DNA of 64,000 bases from Crystallibacter sulfonylureivorans_A (GCF_047607445.1 NZ_JBLKRT010000020.1:13691-77690), one strand, 5' to 3'; positions 40,642 through 49,553 are shown, counted from the first letter of the stretch. The notes: a model not told the origin generated them from the sequence alone. Numbers and translations are program-made.

Positions 40642-41660
40642 CCCACCAAGCCCCCACACCAAGTGCCCCGGCGTCCGCGGAACCGGCCGTGCTGGAGGTG
40701 GCGGTCACCGATCCGATCATTTCCCGCTTCGCCGAACGCCTGCTGGCCGGCGCGCCCCGGCACCGATGGCGCTTCCTCGCCGACGCACCGCCTGAGGTGA
40801 GGTCACGTGCCGTGGCAAGCGCCGACGTCGTAGTGTGCGCGCGGATGGACGCGAAGGAGGCTGCCAGCTGCAACGCGCGTATGGTGCAGGTAACCGGCGC
40901 GGGGCTGGACCGGGTAGCGGTGGCCGCGCTGCGGCCCGCCGTGGCGGTTGCCAACACCTTTCATCATGAGCGGCCCATCGCAGAACATGTGTTGATGTCG
41001 ATCCTGGCCCTGACCCGCCGGCTTCCCGCCGTCAGCGGCGAACTGCGTGCCGGGGTGTGGCGGACCATAGCCACCGACGACTCGGTCCCGCTGCACCGGA
41101 CGCTGGACAGCATGACCCTGGGGGTAGTGGGCTTTGGCGGCATTGGCCGCGAAACTGCCCGGCTGGCAGCTGCACTCGGTATGGACGTAGTGGCTGTGCG
41201 GAACCGGCCCGGCATCCCCCTGCCGGAGGGGGCTCAGGCGCGTTGGGTCGGTGGCGTCGGCGACCTTCCCCGATTGCTCGCAGAGTCCGACGCCGTGGTG
41301 GTCACCGTCCCGCTCAACGACGCCACCGCTGGGCTGATCGGCCCCGCTGAGCTCGCCGCAATGAAGCAGGATGCCGTGCTGGTTAATGTGGCGCGCGGGC
41401 CGGTGGTGGATCAGGCAGCCCTCTATCGGGCGTTGCTGGACAAGCAGATCGGCGGCGCAGCAATCGACGTCTGGTGGGGTGCGCCGGAAGCCGGACGAAC
41501 GCCGCCAGCCGATTTTCCCTTCAGCGAGCTGCCGAATGTGGTGCTGACGCCGCATTACTCCGGCCATGCACGCTCCACGTTCGAGCTGCGGGCCGACGAC
41601 ATCGCGGGAAACGTTAACCGGGTTGCCGCGGGACAGCCGCCCCGGAACCAAGTGCGCTGA
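40635..41660 (+). CDS. D-2-hydroxyacid dehydrogenase, coupled to the dehydratase
   Basis: A 341-residue NAD(P)-dependent dehydrogenase. Rossmann motif GVVGFGGIGRETARLAAALGMDV, Arg motif VNVARGPVVDQAAL and His in LTPHYSGHARS. The Glu region reads DVWWGAPEAGR, atypical for the family. The start GTG 40635 lies inside the end of the upstream dehydratase gene, so expression is coupled. It may reduce or oxidise a 2-keto/2-hydroxy acid formed from the dehydratase product; the substrate is inferred only from context. Confidence 0.83.
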   Translation: MVTHQAPTPSAPASAEPAVLEVAVTDPIISRFAERLLAGAPRHRWRFLADAPPEVRSRAVASADVVVCARMDAKEAASCNARMVQVTGAGLDRVAVAALRPAVAVANTFHHERPIAEHVLMSILALTRRLPAVSGELRAGVWRTIATDDSVPLHRTLDSMTLGVVGFGGIGRETARLAAALGMDVVAVRNRPGIPLPEGAQARWVGGVGDLPRLLAESDAVVVTVPLNDATAGLIGPAELAAMKQDAVLVNVARGPVVDQAALYRALLDKQIGGAAIDVWWGAPEAGRTPPADFPFSELPNVVLTPHYSGHARSTFELRADDIAGNVNRVAAGQPPRNQVR

Positions 41661-41690
41661 CCCGGATGCCGACTGGTCTCCGGCCGCTGC

Positions 41691-42413
41691 CTAGCCGGCG
41701 GAGACCAGTCGGATGATCAGCAGAACGGCCCCGCCAGCCGAGGCGATCAGCGCGACTAAGCGCAGCCGCCGCGCATCCAGGAAACGGTTCAGCCAGCGCG
41801 ACAGCACAAAGCCAACCAGCACCACCGGGGCCAGCCAGAAGAATGCCGACACCGTTCCGCTGGTGACGGCTCCGGCTACCGCCAGCAGGCTGACCGAAAC
41901 CACCGAACCGATCAGGAAAAACGCGCTCATGGTGCCGCGCAACCGCGCGGGCGGCTGACCTTGCCATACGATGGCCATCGGAGCGCCCCCGATCGCCGTC
42001 GCGGTCCCCATCACCCCGGAGAGGCCGCCGGCAGCCATCAGGTTGGTCCGATTCGGTGCCGGACGCCACCCCAGGAACGCCGAGCCGACCCCGACAAGGA
42101 CACAGCCGGCCACTAGCCAGGAAAGCGCCGCCGTCGACATCGCCACGGCCAGCCACGCGCCCAGGACACTGCCCGGGATCCGGCCTGCCAGCGCCCAACC
42201 GGCACCCTTGAGGTCCAGATGCGCGCGTTCGCGGACGGTCACCAGCAAGGTGACCAGGCAAGCCAGCATCACCACCAGTGCCGGGAGCAGTTCCGGCGCC
42301 ACCAAGGCGATCACCGGGGCGGCCACCAGCCCGGCACCGAATCCGATGGACCCTTGCAGGGCGGTGGCGGCACAGACCGCCACCGCCAGAATCAGATAGT
42401 CGGCGGGGTTCAC
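41691..42413 (-). CDS. TSUP (TauE/SafE-like) permease at the end of the Opp operon
   Basis: A 240-residue membrane protein with seven to eight helices and the duplicated TSUP pattern: GSIGFGAGLVAAPVIALVAPELLP and LSGVMGTATAIGGAPMAI. The family exports or imports organosulfonates, sulfite or organic acids. The GTG 42413 start overlaps the preceding ABC ATPase stop (GTGA, 42410-42413), so it is the last gene of the ABC-transporter operon. A longer frame to 42473 would overlap the ATPase heavily and lacks a proper site. Confidence 0.82.
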   Translation of the reverse strand: MNPADYLILAVAVCAATALQGSIGFGAGLVAAPVIALVAPELLPALVVMLACLVTLLVTVRERAHLDLKGAGWALAGRIPGSVLGAWLAVAMSTAALSWLVAGCVLVGVGSAFLGWRPAPNRTNLMAAGGLSGVMGTATAIGGAPMAIVWQGQPPARLRGTMSAFFLIGSVVSVSLLAVAGAVTSGTVSAFFWLAPVVLVGFVLSRWLNRFLDARRLRLVALIASAGGAVLLIIRLVSAG

Positions 42414-43507
42414 TCCCCAACCGTAGGCGACTTGAGGCCGGCGTCCGCGGCTATGGCCAGCGGGAAGTGGCATTCGGCGGCGTGGGCCTCCGCGGCTGCA
42501 CCGCGCAGTTGCGGAACGCCAAGCTGCACCAAATGGGTTTGTTCTGCTCTCTGCGCGGGCGGTGCCTGCCGGGCACAGATGTCCTGTGCCTTCCAGCAGC
42601 GGGTCCGGAAGCGGCAGCCCGACGGCGGGTCCAGCGGCGAGGGCAGTTCGCCGCGCAGCACGATCCGTTCGGCGGGGCGCTCAGCCGGGTCCAGCTTCGG
42701 CGAAGCCGACATCAACGCTGCAGTGTAGGGGTGCAGCGGGCGTTCGAAGACGTCCTCGGTGGCGCCGGTCTCAATGATCCGGCCCAAGTACATCACGGCC
42801 ACGCGGTCTGTGACGTGCCGGACCACTGAGAGATCGTGTGAGATAAAGATGTAGCTGACGCCCAGTTTCTCCTGCAGTTCGTTGAGCAGGTTGAGCACCT
42901 GGGCCTGCACCGAGAGGTCCAGGGCGGAGACCGGCTCGTCCAAGATGATCAGTTCCGGGTTCAGCGCCAGTGCCCGGGCGATGCCAATTCGCTGGCGCTG
43001 CCCGCCGGAGAATTCCTGCGGCGACTTCTTGGCGTCCGAGGCACGCAGGCCCACGAGTTCCAGCAGTTCGTGCAGCCGGGCTTCCCGTTCGCGCCCGGTG
43101 CGGAAAAGTCCTCGGTGCGTGGCCCAGGGCTCGGCGATGATTTCGCCAGCGGACATCCTTGCGTTCAGCGAAGCGAACGGATCCTGGAAAACCATTTGCA
43201 CGCGGCGGCGCCAGGCCAGCAGTTCTTTCCCGCGCAGGCTGAAGGGGTCCTTGCCTTCGAAGGTCACGGTGCCGGAGTCCGGCTTTTCCAGCAACATCAG
43301 GGTGCGAGCCAAAGTGGATTTTCCGCACCCAGACTCGCCCACCAGGCCCAGGGTTTCCCCGCGGCCGACCGTGAGGTTGATGCCGTCAAGGGCGCGTAGC
43401 TGGTTGCTGCCGGAGCCGCTCCGGGCCACCTGAAAGGTCTTGGTGACGTCGCGGACCTCGAGGGCGGCGGTCCCGGCCTCCTGCACAAGGTCGAGCTGTG
43501 CGGTCAT
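42410..43507 (-). CDS. Oligopeptide/dipeptide-type ABC ATPase 2 (DppF/OppF-like)
   Basis: A 365-residue ATPase. Walker A GESGCGKSTLART, signature FSGGQRQRIGIARALA, Walker B LIILDEPVSALD and H-loop FISHDLSVV. The C-terminal Opp/Dpp extension contains the four-cysteine pattern (GCRFRTRCWKAQDICARQ and a later Cys) that can hold an iron-sulphur cluster in OppF/DppF proteins. The start overlaps the upstream ATPase stop (43504-43507). Confidence 0.93.
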   Translation of the reverse strand: MTAQLDLVQEAGTAALEVRDVTKTFQVARSGSGSNQLRALDGINLTVGRGETLGLVGESGCGKSTLARTLMLLEKPDSGTVTFEGKDPFSLRGKELLAWRRRVQMVFQDPFASLNARMSAGEIIAEPWATHRGLFRTGREREARLHELLELVGLRASDAKKSPQEFSGGQRQRIGIARALALNPELIILDEPVSALDLSVQAQVLNLLNELQEKLGVSYIFISHDLSVVRHVTDRVAVMYLGRIIETGATEDVFERPLHPYTAALMSASPKLDPAERPAERIVLRGELPSPLDPPSGCRFRTRCWKAQDICARQAPPAQRAEQTHLVQLGVPQLRGAAAEAHAAECHFPLAIAADAGLKSPTVGE

Positions 43508-44550
43508 GGCTGGGTCTCCTGGAGGGATGTCTCGGAATCGAGAAGGTTGGAAAAGTGGCAGGCTGCGAAGCGACCGGGGGCCGTTTCGCGCAGGGCCGGC
43601 CGCTCAGCGCGGCAGAGATCCTGCACCAGCGGACAGCGGTCTTGGTAAACGCAGCCGGAGGGGATGTTTTTCAGTTCGGGCGGGCTGCCCGGAATCGAGG
43701 CCAACGTCGCCCCGCGTTCGGCTTGGGCCGGGACGGACTCCAGCAGACCCTTGGTGTAGGGGTGGCGGGGGTCAGCGAACACGTCGGCCACAGGTCCGGA
43801 TTCAGCCACCGTGCCGGCATACATCACGCAGACCGTGTCGGCTTCTTCCGCGACAACGGCGAGGTCGTGCGTGATCAGCACCACGGCCATGTCTTCCTCT
43901 TCGCGCAGCCGGCGCAGCAGGTCCATGATCTGGGCCTGCACGGTCACGTCCAGAGCAGTGGTCGGTTCGTCAGCGATCAGCAGGCGTGGGCCCAGGGCCA
44001 CGGCCATCGCGATCAGAATGCGCTGCCGCATGCCGCCGGAGAACTGGTGCGGGAAAGCATCCACCCGGGACTCCGGATGCGGAATGCCCACCCGGTCCAT
44101 CAGCGCGATGGCTTCCTTGCGGGCATCCGCTGCGGAGAGCCCCCGGTGGATCCGGAACGCCTCGCCGATCTGCACACCCACCGGGTAGACCGGGTTCAGC
44201 GCGGTCAGGGCGTCTTGGAAGACTATGCCCAGCTCGGCACCGGCAATCTTGCGACGCTGCTTGGCGCCCATGCCGGCCAGCTCCTTGCCTTCAAGCTCCA
44301 TCGAACCGCCGGCCACGTGGGCCACCGGGTCCAGCAGCCCGGCAATGGCCTTGGCCGTCATCGACTTGCCACAGCCGGATTCGCCCAACAGGGCCAGGGT
44401 TTGCCCCGCCCGTGCCTCGAATCCCGCCTGACTGACGGCCCGCACCGTCCCCAGCGGAGTACGGATGTCGACGTTCAGCCCGTTGACCCGCAGGACCACG
44501 GGATGGGTGCCGCCGGAGCGTGTGGTGTCATTGGTTGCCGTCACGGTCAC
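43504..44550 (-). CDS. Oligopeptide/dipeptide-type ABC ATPase 1 (DppD/OppD-like)
   Basis: A 348-residue ATPase. Walker A GESGCGKSMTAKA, signature FSGGMRQRILIAMAVAL, Walker B LLIADEPTTALD, H-loop LITHDLAVV and the C-terminal Cys-rich Opp motif (GCVYQDRCPLVQDLC). GTG 44550 was chosen because AAGGAG lies six bases upstream and it overlaps the permease stop (GTGA). A much longer frame extends upstream but runs antiparallel-free through the permease gene and is not coding. Confidence 0.93.
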   Translation of the reverse strand: MTVTATNDTTRSGGTHPVVLRVNGLNVDIRTPLGTVRAVSQAGFEARAGQTLALLGESGCGKSMTAKAIAGLLDPVAHVAGGSMELEGKELAGMGAKQRRKIAGAELGIVFQDALTALNPVYPVGVQIGEAFRIHRGLSAADARKEAIALMDRVGIPHPESRVDAFPHQFSGGMRQRILIAMAVALGPRLLIADEPTTALDVTVQAQIMDLLRRLREEEDMAVVLITHDLAVVAEEADTVCVMYAGTVAESGPVADVFADPRHPYTKGLLESVPAQAERGATLASIPGSPPELKNIPSGCVYQDRCPLVQDLCRAERPALRETAPGRFAACHFSNLLDSETSLQETQP

Positions 44551-45536
44551 TTGGACTCCTTGGCAGAAATGCGGGTAATGAACTTTTTCCGGCCCGGCAG
44601 CGTCAGGCGCCACCGCTGGCTCGGATCGGTGGCGATGCGCAGCCAGGCGGCCAGCATGTTCGCTGCGATTGCGGTAATCACGATGGCAACGCCGGGAAAA
44701 ATGGAGAGCCACCAGGCGGTCTGCAAGTACTGCCGCCCCTGGGCCACCAGCAGGCCCCAGCTGATGTCCGGCGGCTGGATGCCGATGCCCAGGAAGGACA
44801 GCGAGGACTCGGCCAGCATGACGTAGCAGAACTCCAGCGTGGCCAGGGTCAGCAGGGTGGGCGCGACCACCGGAATCACATGCCGCCGGATGATGGCGTT
44901 CGGCGTGGAACCGAAGGTGCGGGCGGCATCCACGAACGTGCGGCTCTGCAGTTCGGCCGACTCGGCCCGCGCGGTTCTGAGGTAGATCGGGATGCGGGTC
45001 AGGGCCAGGATCAGCACAATGTTGGCGATCGAGGGGCTGAAAACATACAGCACGACGACGGCCAGCAGCAGCGACGGGAAGCTCATGATCACATCGGCCA
45101 CCCGCATGGAAACGTTCTCCCGCCAGCCGCGATGATAACCGGCCCACACACCCCAGAGTGAACCGATCAGCAGGGCCGCCGCCACCGCCGGTATGGCGAC
45201 CAGCATGGTGGTCCTCGTTGCCACCACCAGACGGGCCAAGACGGAGCGGCCCAGTGAATCGGAGCCCAGGAAATACTCCCAGCCGTTGGCCGGGTCGAAC
45301 GGGGGCTTGTTGGCGAACATCAGGTTCTGTTTCGTGGCCAGTTCGCCCATCAGCAGGGGGCCGAACACCGCCGTCGCGAGCACGATCAGCAGGATGGCAG
45401 CTCCGGTGGTGGCGAACTTGTCGCGGAGGAGCATGCGCAGCATGCTGGGGTTGTTGGACTTGCCGGCTGCCTTGCCGTTGGCCAGCCGCCGGTCTTCGGC
45501 GCCGGGCACGGCTTCTGTGCGCGTAGTTTCGCTCAA
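44547..45536 (-). CDS. Oligopeptide/dipeptide-type ABC permease 2 (DppC/OppC-like)
   Basis: A 329-residue permease with six helices. The N-terminus is cytoplasmic and polar (to about residue 35); LGSDSLGRSVLARLV and the coupling motif EFLRTARAESAELQSRTFVDAARTFG-type segment (here YLRTARAESAELQS) are typical of the OppC group. The start is TTG 45536 with a strong SD (AGGAGG). It lies nine bases after the first permease gene. Confidence 0.92.
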   Translation of the reverse strand: MSETTRTEAVPGAEDRRLANGKAAGKSNNPSMLRMLLRDKFATTGAAILLIVLATAVFGPLLMGELATKQNLMFANKPPFDPANGWEYFLGSDSLGRSVLARLVVATRTTMLVAIPAVAAALLIGSLWGVWAGYHRGWRENVSMRVADVIMSFPSLLLAVVVLYVFSPSIANIVLILALTRIPIYLRTARAESAELQSRTFVDAARTFGSTPNAIIRRHVIPVVAPTLLTLATLEFCYVMLAESSLSFLGIGIQPPDISWGLLVAQGRQYLQTAWWLSIFPGVAIVITAIAANMLAAWLRIATDPSQRWRLTLPGRKKFITRISAKESK

Positions 45537-45545
45537 GGTGTCCTC

Positions 45546-46562
45546 CTAGACCTGGACCGGAGCGGCAGGTTTGGTATCAGCAGGTTCGGCTTCCACAGGG
45601 GCAGCCGGCCGGGCCGGGGCCTTCTTCCGCCGCCGCGAGGCTGCGCTGGCCGGGCGGACCCGCGGATCCAGCAGGGCATATGCCAGATCAATCAGGATGT
45701 TCAGTACGAAGATTGCGATGGCGGTCAGCAGGACGGCAGCCTGCAGGACGGCGAAGTCCCGCTGCAAGATCGAATCAATCATCAGCTTGCCGATGCCGGG
45801 CCAGCCGAAGATCGTCTCCACCACTACGGCACCATTGATGAGGCCGACCGTCAGGTCACCGGCCACGGTGAGGGCCGGTGCGGCCGCGTTGCGGAGCGCA
45901 TGCCGGGTCACCACGCGTGTCTGCGAGGCGCCTTTGCTGCGGGCCAGCTTGATATACGGCTCAGACAAGGCCGAAACCATCGCGCCGCGCACCACTTGGA
46001 CCAGCGCACCGAACGGCCGCATCACCAGCGTCGCGATCGGCAGCACCCAAGCCTCCGCACCGGCGACGCCGGAGGTCGGGACCCAGCCCAGCGTGATGGC
46101 GAAGATCCAAATGCCCACAATGGCGAGCCAGAAGTCGGGGATGGAAGCGGCCGCCATGGAGACGAAGCTGGCAATCCGGTCGGCGATGCCGTTGGGCTTG
46201 AGCGCAGCCCAGCTGCCCACCAGCACCGCCAGGATGATGGCGATCACCATGGTGGTGGCCGCCAGCTGAAGGGTGGCCGGGAAAGCCCGCAGCGCCATGG
46301 CTGCCGCGGATTCTCCCGTCCTGAGGGAAGTGCCGAAGTCCAACTGCAGGACTCCGCCGAAGTAGTCCGCCATCTGCACCAGCAACGGCTGGTCCAGACC
46401 GTTCCGGCTGGCAAAATCCGTGCGCATCTGCTCGGTGGCATTCAGCGGCAGGTACAGGCTGGCCGGATTGCCGGTCAGCCTCGCCAAGGCGAAGACTCCG
46501 ATGACCACGACCACCAGCGGCAAGGCACTGGAAATGATCCGTTTCCGTAGATAGGTCAGCAC
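45546..46562 (-). CDS. Oligopeptide/dipeptide-type ABC permease 1 (DppB/OppB-like)
   Basis: A 338-residue permease. It begins with the OppB signature ending FALARLTGNPASLYLP. The coupling-loop segment YIKLARSKGASQTRVVTRHALRN (shown in part) and GAVVVETIFGWPGIGKLM near the C-terminus are diagnostic. The C-terminal ~40 residues are an unusual basic Ala/Pro-rich tail. GTG 46562 has a purine-rich GGAGAGGGAAG site upstream. Confidence 0.92.
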   Translation of the reverse strand: MLTYLRKRIISSALPLVVVVIGVFALARLTGNPASLYLPLNATEQMRTDFASRNGLDQPLLVQMADYFGGVLQLDFGTSLRTGESAAAMALRAFPATLQLAATTMVIAIILAVLVGSWAALKPNGIADRIASFVSMAAASIPDFWLAIVGIWIFAITLGWVPTSGVAGAEAWVLPIATLVMRPFGALVQVVRGAMVSALSEPYIKLARSKGASQTRVVTRHALRNAAAPALTVAGDLTVGLINGAVVVETIFGWPGIGKLMIDSILQRDFAVLQAAVLLTAIAIFVLNILIDLAYALLDPRVRPASAASRRRKKAPARPAAPVEAEPADTKPAAPVQV

Positions 46563-46601
46563 GGCTTCCCTCTCCTTCTCAAACTGCGGTAGCCGCGAGG
46601 A

Positions 46602-48203
46602 CTACTGGGCGGGGGTGATCTCGGCCAGGCGCAGCTCGTCGCCGCTGGACGAGTTCGGCTCGTAGTTCACGCCGGCGGCCTTCCCGATCATGCCGGTCTG
46701 GTGCGCGATGTGGGCGAACTGCACAACGTCCTCGTTCTGGGCCGTGAAGACCTTTTCAAACGCGGCCTGCCGGTCAGGGCCTGTTGCCGCATCTGCCTCC
46801 TTGATCAGCTTGTCCAGCTCGGGGGTGCCAAATGCGCTCTGCGCACCGTTGGTCAACATGTACTGGTCCACCGTGAAGGCGGCATCGCCGGCCTGGTTGC
46901 CGTGCTGGGTCATGTGCAGGATCGCGCCTTCGTCCTCGACGAAGGGTCGCACCTGGTACTGCAGGTGCTGGCTGGTTTCCATCATCTTCAGCTTGACGTT
47001 CAGGCCGGCCTGGGTGAGCTGTTCCTGGATGACCTGGCCGAGTTCCTCGATCTTGGGGAACTGGGCGGAACGGACAATCAGGCTGATCTGGGCACTGGTA
47101 TCGACTCCGTCGGCCTTGGCCTCGGCAACCAGGGACTTGGCCTTCTCCGGATCGTAAGGCCAGCCCTCGAGGGCCGCGTTGTGGCCAACAACTCCTTCCG
47201 GCACCAACTGTGCGGCCACCACGTCGCGTCCGCCGTACAGGCTGGACACGATGCCTTCCTTGTCGATGGCGTAGTTGACGGCCTCGCGGACGCGGATGTC
47301 GGTGAACGGAGCCTTGTCGTTGTGCATGCGCAGCGCGACGGTCTCGTTGTTCGGGTACGGCACGCCCAGATCGCCGATGTTGTCCTCGGGGCTCAAGCCC
47401 ATCGCGATGTCGGCCTCGCCGGAGGTGACCATGGCGGCGCGAACACTGCCTTCGGATCGCCACTGGTACTCGGCGGTCGCGTAGGCCGGCTTCTCGCCCC
47501 AGTAACCGTCATACGCGGAGACGGTGATTTTCTGGCCGGCCTGCCACTCGTCCAACTGGTAGGGGCCGGTGCCGATCGGTTCGCGGACCTTCTCAGTGTC
47601 CGAGGTCTCGCTCGGGACTACTTCCAGGAAGGACAGGCGCAGCGGGAGGATCGGGTCCGCGGCGGCGGCAGTCACCTTCAGTGTGGTGTCATCAACCACC
47701 TCGACGCCGAGGTCGTCGTCGCCGAAGACGTAGCCCTCCACGTTGCAGCCCAGCTTGGAGTTGACCGCGCGCTCGATGGTATGGGCGGCGTCCTCTGCGG
47801 TGAAGTCGCTGCCGTCGTGGAAGGTCACGCCCTCGCGGAGCTTGAACGTCCAAACGGTGTCGTCTTCCGAGCTCCACTCGGTGGCGAGCTTGGGCTCCAG
47901 TTCACCGGTGGTCGGGTTGCGCTCAACAAGTGGTTCGGTGATGGTGGACCGGTCGACCACGCCGGTGCTCGTCAGATTTGATTCGCAGGGCTCCAGCGTA
48001 GGCGGTTCCTGCTGGAGCACCACGCGGAGGGTTTCCGAAGCAGCACCGGTGGCACCACCGGCTGCGTTCTCCGAGTTGGCCACCGAGCAGCCGCTGAGCA
48101 CCATGGTGCCGCCGACCGCTGCAGTTGCCACGGCCAGACTCAGGCGGCGGCGCTTGGTCGTACCAGTCGTTCCAGACGACCTGGTAATGGATTCAAACGT
48201 CAT
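46602..48203 (-). CDS. Family-5 extracellular solute-binding lipoprotein (DppA/OppA-like)
   Basis: A 533-residue lipoprotein. Basic n-region KRRRLSLAV, hydrophobic core, and lipobox LSGC then SVANSEN. The mature part has the SBP_bac_5 motifs: EPLVERNPTTGELEPKLATEW, FKLREGVTFHDGSDFTAEDAAHT and VREAVNYAIDKEGIV. It captures peptides or other polar ligands (some family members bind sugar acids or opines) for the downstream permeases. ATG 48203 has GGAGGAAACA upstream. It is the first gene of a six-gene operon running to 41691. Confidence 0.92.
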   Translation of the reverse strand: MTFESITRSSGTTGTTKRRRLSLAVATAAVGGTMVLSGCSVANSENAAGGATGAASETLRVVLQQEPPTLEPCESNLTSTGVVDRSTITEPLVERNPTTGELEPKLATEWSSEDDTVWTFKLREGVTFHDGSDFTAEDAAHTIERAVNSKLGCNVEGYVFGDDDLGVEVVDDTTLKVTAAAADPILPLRLSFLEVVPSETSDTEKVREPIGTGPYQLDEWQAGQKITVSAYDGYWGEKPAYATAEYQWRSEGSVRAAMVTSGEADIAMGLSPEDNIGDLGVPYPNNETVALRMHNDKAPFTDIRVREAVNYAIDKEGIVSSLYGGRDVVAAQLVPEGVVGHNAALEGWPYDPEKAKSLVAEAKADGVDTSAQISLIVRSAQFPKIEELGQVIQEQLTQAGLNVKLKMMETSQHLQYQVRPFVEDEGAILHMTQHGNQAGDAAFTVDQYMLTNGAQSAFGTPELDKLIKEADAATGPDRQAAFEKVFTAQNEDVVQFAHIAHQTGMIGKAAGVNYEPNSSSGDELRLAEITPAQ

Positions 48204-48340
48204 TGTTTCCTCCGAAGGAGCGAATGATAGGAGCCGGACTTGTCTACATATGAAGCCGGCGGTTGGATGTGCAAGCACTAGCTTTGTGAGCGCGATCACC
48301 ACACGTCAAGAGTGGGATTTTCGCCTCGCGTCCGAAACTG

Positions 48341-48391
48341 CCGCGGAACGCCTTCCGGAAGCGCCGTATTCCGCGGCGTTCCGCGGCGGAA
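48341..48391. promoter_or_regulatory. Cluster of TTCCGCGG inverted/direct repeats (operator array)
   Basis: In the divergent gap between the Opp operon and the hydroxyacid dehydrogenase, CCGCGGAACGCC (48341-48352) is the exact reverse complement of GGCGTTCCGCGG (48375-48386). TTCCGGAA lies inside. TTCCGCGGCG is tandemly repeated at 48369-48388, and its second copy also forms TTCCG-CGG-CGGAA (48379-48391). This is a probable multi-site operator for a dimeric regulator such as the nearby IclR protein. Confidence 0.6.
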
Positions 48392-48434
48392 TTGAATCCA
48401 TGCCCCAGGGGTATTGATCAATGCAATCTGTGTG

Positions 48435-48464
48435 TTGGACGTGAATCGCCGGGTTTCTTACTGT
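48435..48464 (+). promoter_or_regulatory. Leaderless-type promoter of the hydroxyacid dehydrogenase gene
   Basis: TTGGAC (48435-48440), an 18-base spacer and TACTGT (48459-48464) precede ATG 48472 by only seven bases. No Shine-Dalgarno is present, so the mRNA probably starts at or next to the ATG. Confidence 0.6.
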
Positions 48465-48471
48465 TCTTGGC

Positions 48472-49458
48472 ATGAGTACCCACACTTCGGCGCAGGCCGA
48501 GAACCACACCGCCATCCGCGGCGAGCAGATCCTGCAGGTCGGACCGGTGAATCCCACCGTGGCGGCTGCGCTGGCCGACGAGTTCGGAGCCGTGCGGCTC
48601 CCGGATGGCCCCGAACGCCCGGATTTCCTGGAGCGGCACGCCGCCGGCATCCGGGTAGCGGTCTGCTCCGGCAGGTTCGGTGTGGACACCGACCTGATGC
48701 GCCAGCTGCCAAACCTGGAGGCGATCGTGAACTTTGGCGTGGGCTACGATGCGACCGACGTCGCGCAGGCCAACGACCGCAACATCCCGATCAGCAACAC
48801 CCCCGACGTACTCACCGACTGCGTGGCAGACACTGCTCTGGCCCTCTACCTGGATGTACTGCGCAAGACCACCGCAGCCGACAGGTTTGTCCGTCGCGGC
48901 GAGTGGGAATCAAGCCCGTCCTTTCCGCTGACCACGCGTGCCTCCGGCAAAAAGGTCGGCATCCTCGGCCTCGGCCGGATCGGCAGGGCCATCGCCACAC
49001 GGCTGGAAGCCTTCGGCTGCGAAATCCACTACCACAACCGCCGCACCGTCGAAGGTTCCGGCTACAGATACCAAGCCTCACCGGCCGAACTGGCCGAAGC
49101 CGTGGACGTCTTGATCATTGCCGCGGCCGGAGGCCCCGAGACCGCCAAGCTGGTGGACGCCGATGTGATGGCCAAGCTTGGCCCGGAGGGTTACTTGGTC
49201 AATATTGCCCGCGGCACCGTGGTGGACGAAGAAGCCTTGGTCTCAGCGTTGCAGGAGGGCCGCTTGGCCGGTGCCGGACTGGATGTCTTCGCGTCTGAGC
49301 CCCATGTCCCGGCGGAGCTCATGAACCTGGAGAACGTTGTCCTGCTCCCGCACCTCGGCAGCGGAACCCGGGAGACCCGCGCCGACATGGCGGCCCTGAC
49401 GCTGGAGAACCTGCGCAGCTACCTACGGGATGCTTCGCTGGTCACCCCGGTGAGTTGA
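48472..49458 (+). CDS. D-2-hydroxyacid dehydrogenase, glyoxylate/hydroxypyruvate reductase-like
   Basis: A 328-residue NAD(P)-dependent dehydrogenase of the GhrB/HPR type. LEAIVNFGVGYDATDV, Rossmann motif VGILGLGRIGRAIATRLEAFG, an HNRRTV loop (Arg-Arg suggests NADP preference), catalytic Arg in VNIARGTVVDEEAL, Glu in VFASEPHVP and His in LLPHLGSGT. It is divergent from the Opp operon and upstream of the IclR gene. The likely role is reduction of a 2-keto acid made in sugar-acid breakdown. Confidence 0.87.
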   Translation: MSTHTSAQAENHTAIRGEQILQVGPVNPTVAAALADEFGAVRLPDGPERPDFLERHAAGIRVAVCSGRFGVDTDLMRQLPNLEAIVNFGVGYDATDVAQANDRNIPISNTPDVLTDCVADTALALYLDVLRKTTAADRFVRRGEWESSPSFPLTTRASGKKVGILGLGRIGRAIATRLEAFGCEIHYHNRRTVEGSGYRYQASPAELAEAVDVLIIAAAGGPETAKLVDADVMAKLGPEGYLVNIARGTVVDEEALVSALQEGRLAGAGLDVFASEPHVPAELMNLENVVLLPHLGSGTRETRADMAALTLENLRSYLRDASLVTPVS

Positions 49459-49520
49459 TCCCGGCGGCGCCCGGACTGCCGTTCAAGCTCTGGGCGCTGC
49501 CGCCGACGTCATGCCGCCCC

Positions 49521-49544
49521 TAGGATGATTCATGCCAGCATGAA
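49521..49544 (+). promoter_or_regulatory. Promoter and palindromic operator of the iclR-type gene
   Basis: TAGGAT (49521-49526) is a -10-like element. It is directly followed by TTCATGC-CA-GCATGAA (49529-49544), a perfect 7-2-7 palindrome over the predicted start of transcription. Autoregulation by the IclR protein is inferred. Confidence 0.6.
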
Positions 49545-49553
49545 AGGGGTGTT

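Noticed and set aside
43504..45147. Extension of the first Opp ATPase to 547 residues
   Set aside because: The extra ~200 N-terminal residues overlap the permease gene in another frame and show no domain; GTG 44550 has a good ribosome site and GTGA coupling.
48472..49458. Assignment as phosphoglycerate dehydrogenase (serA)
   Set aside because: No ACT or intervening regulatory domain is present and the length and HNRR loop fit glyoxylate/hydroxypyruvate reductases better.
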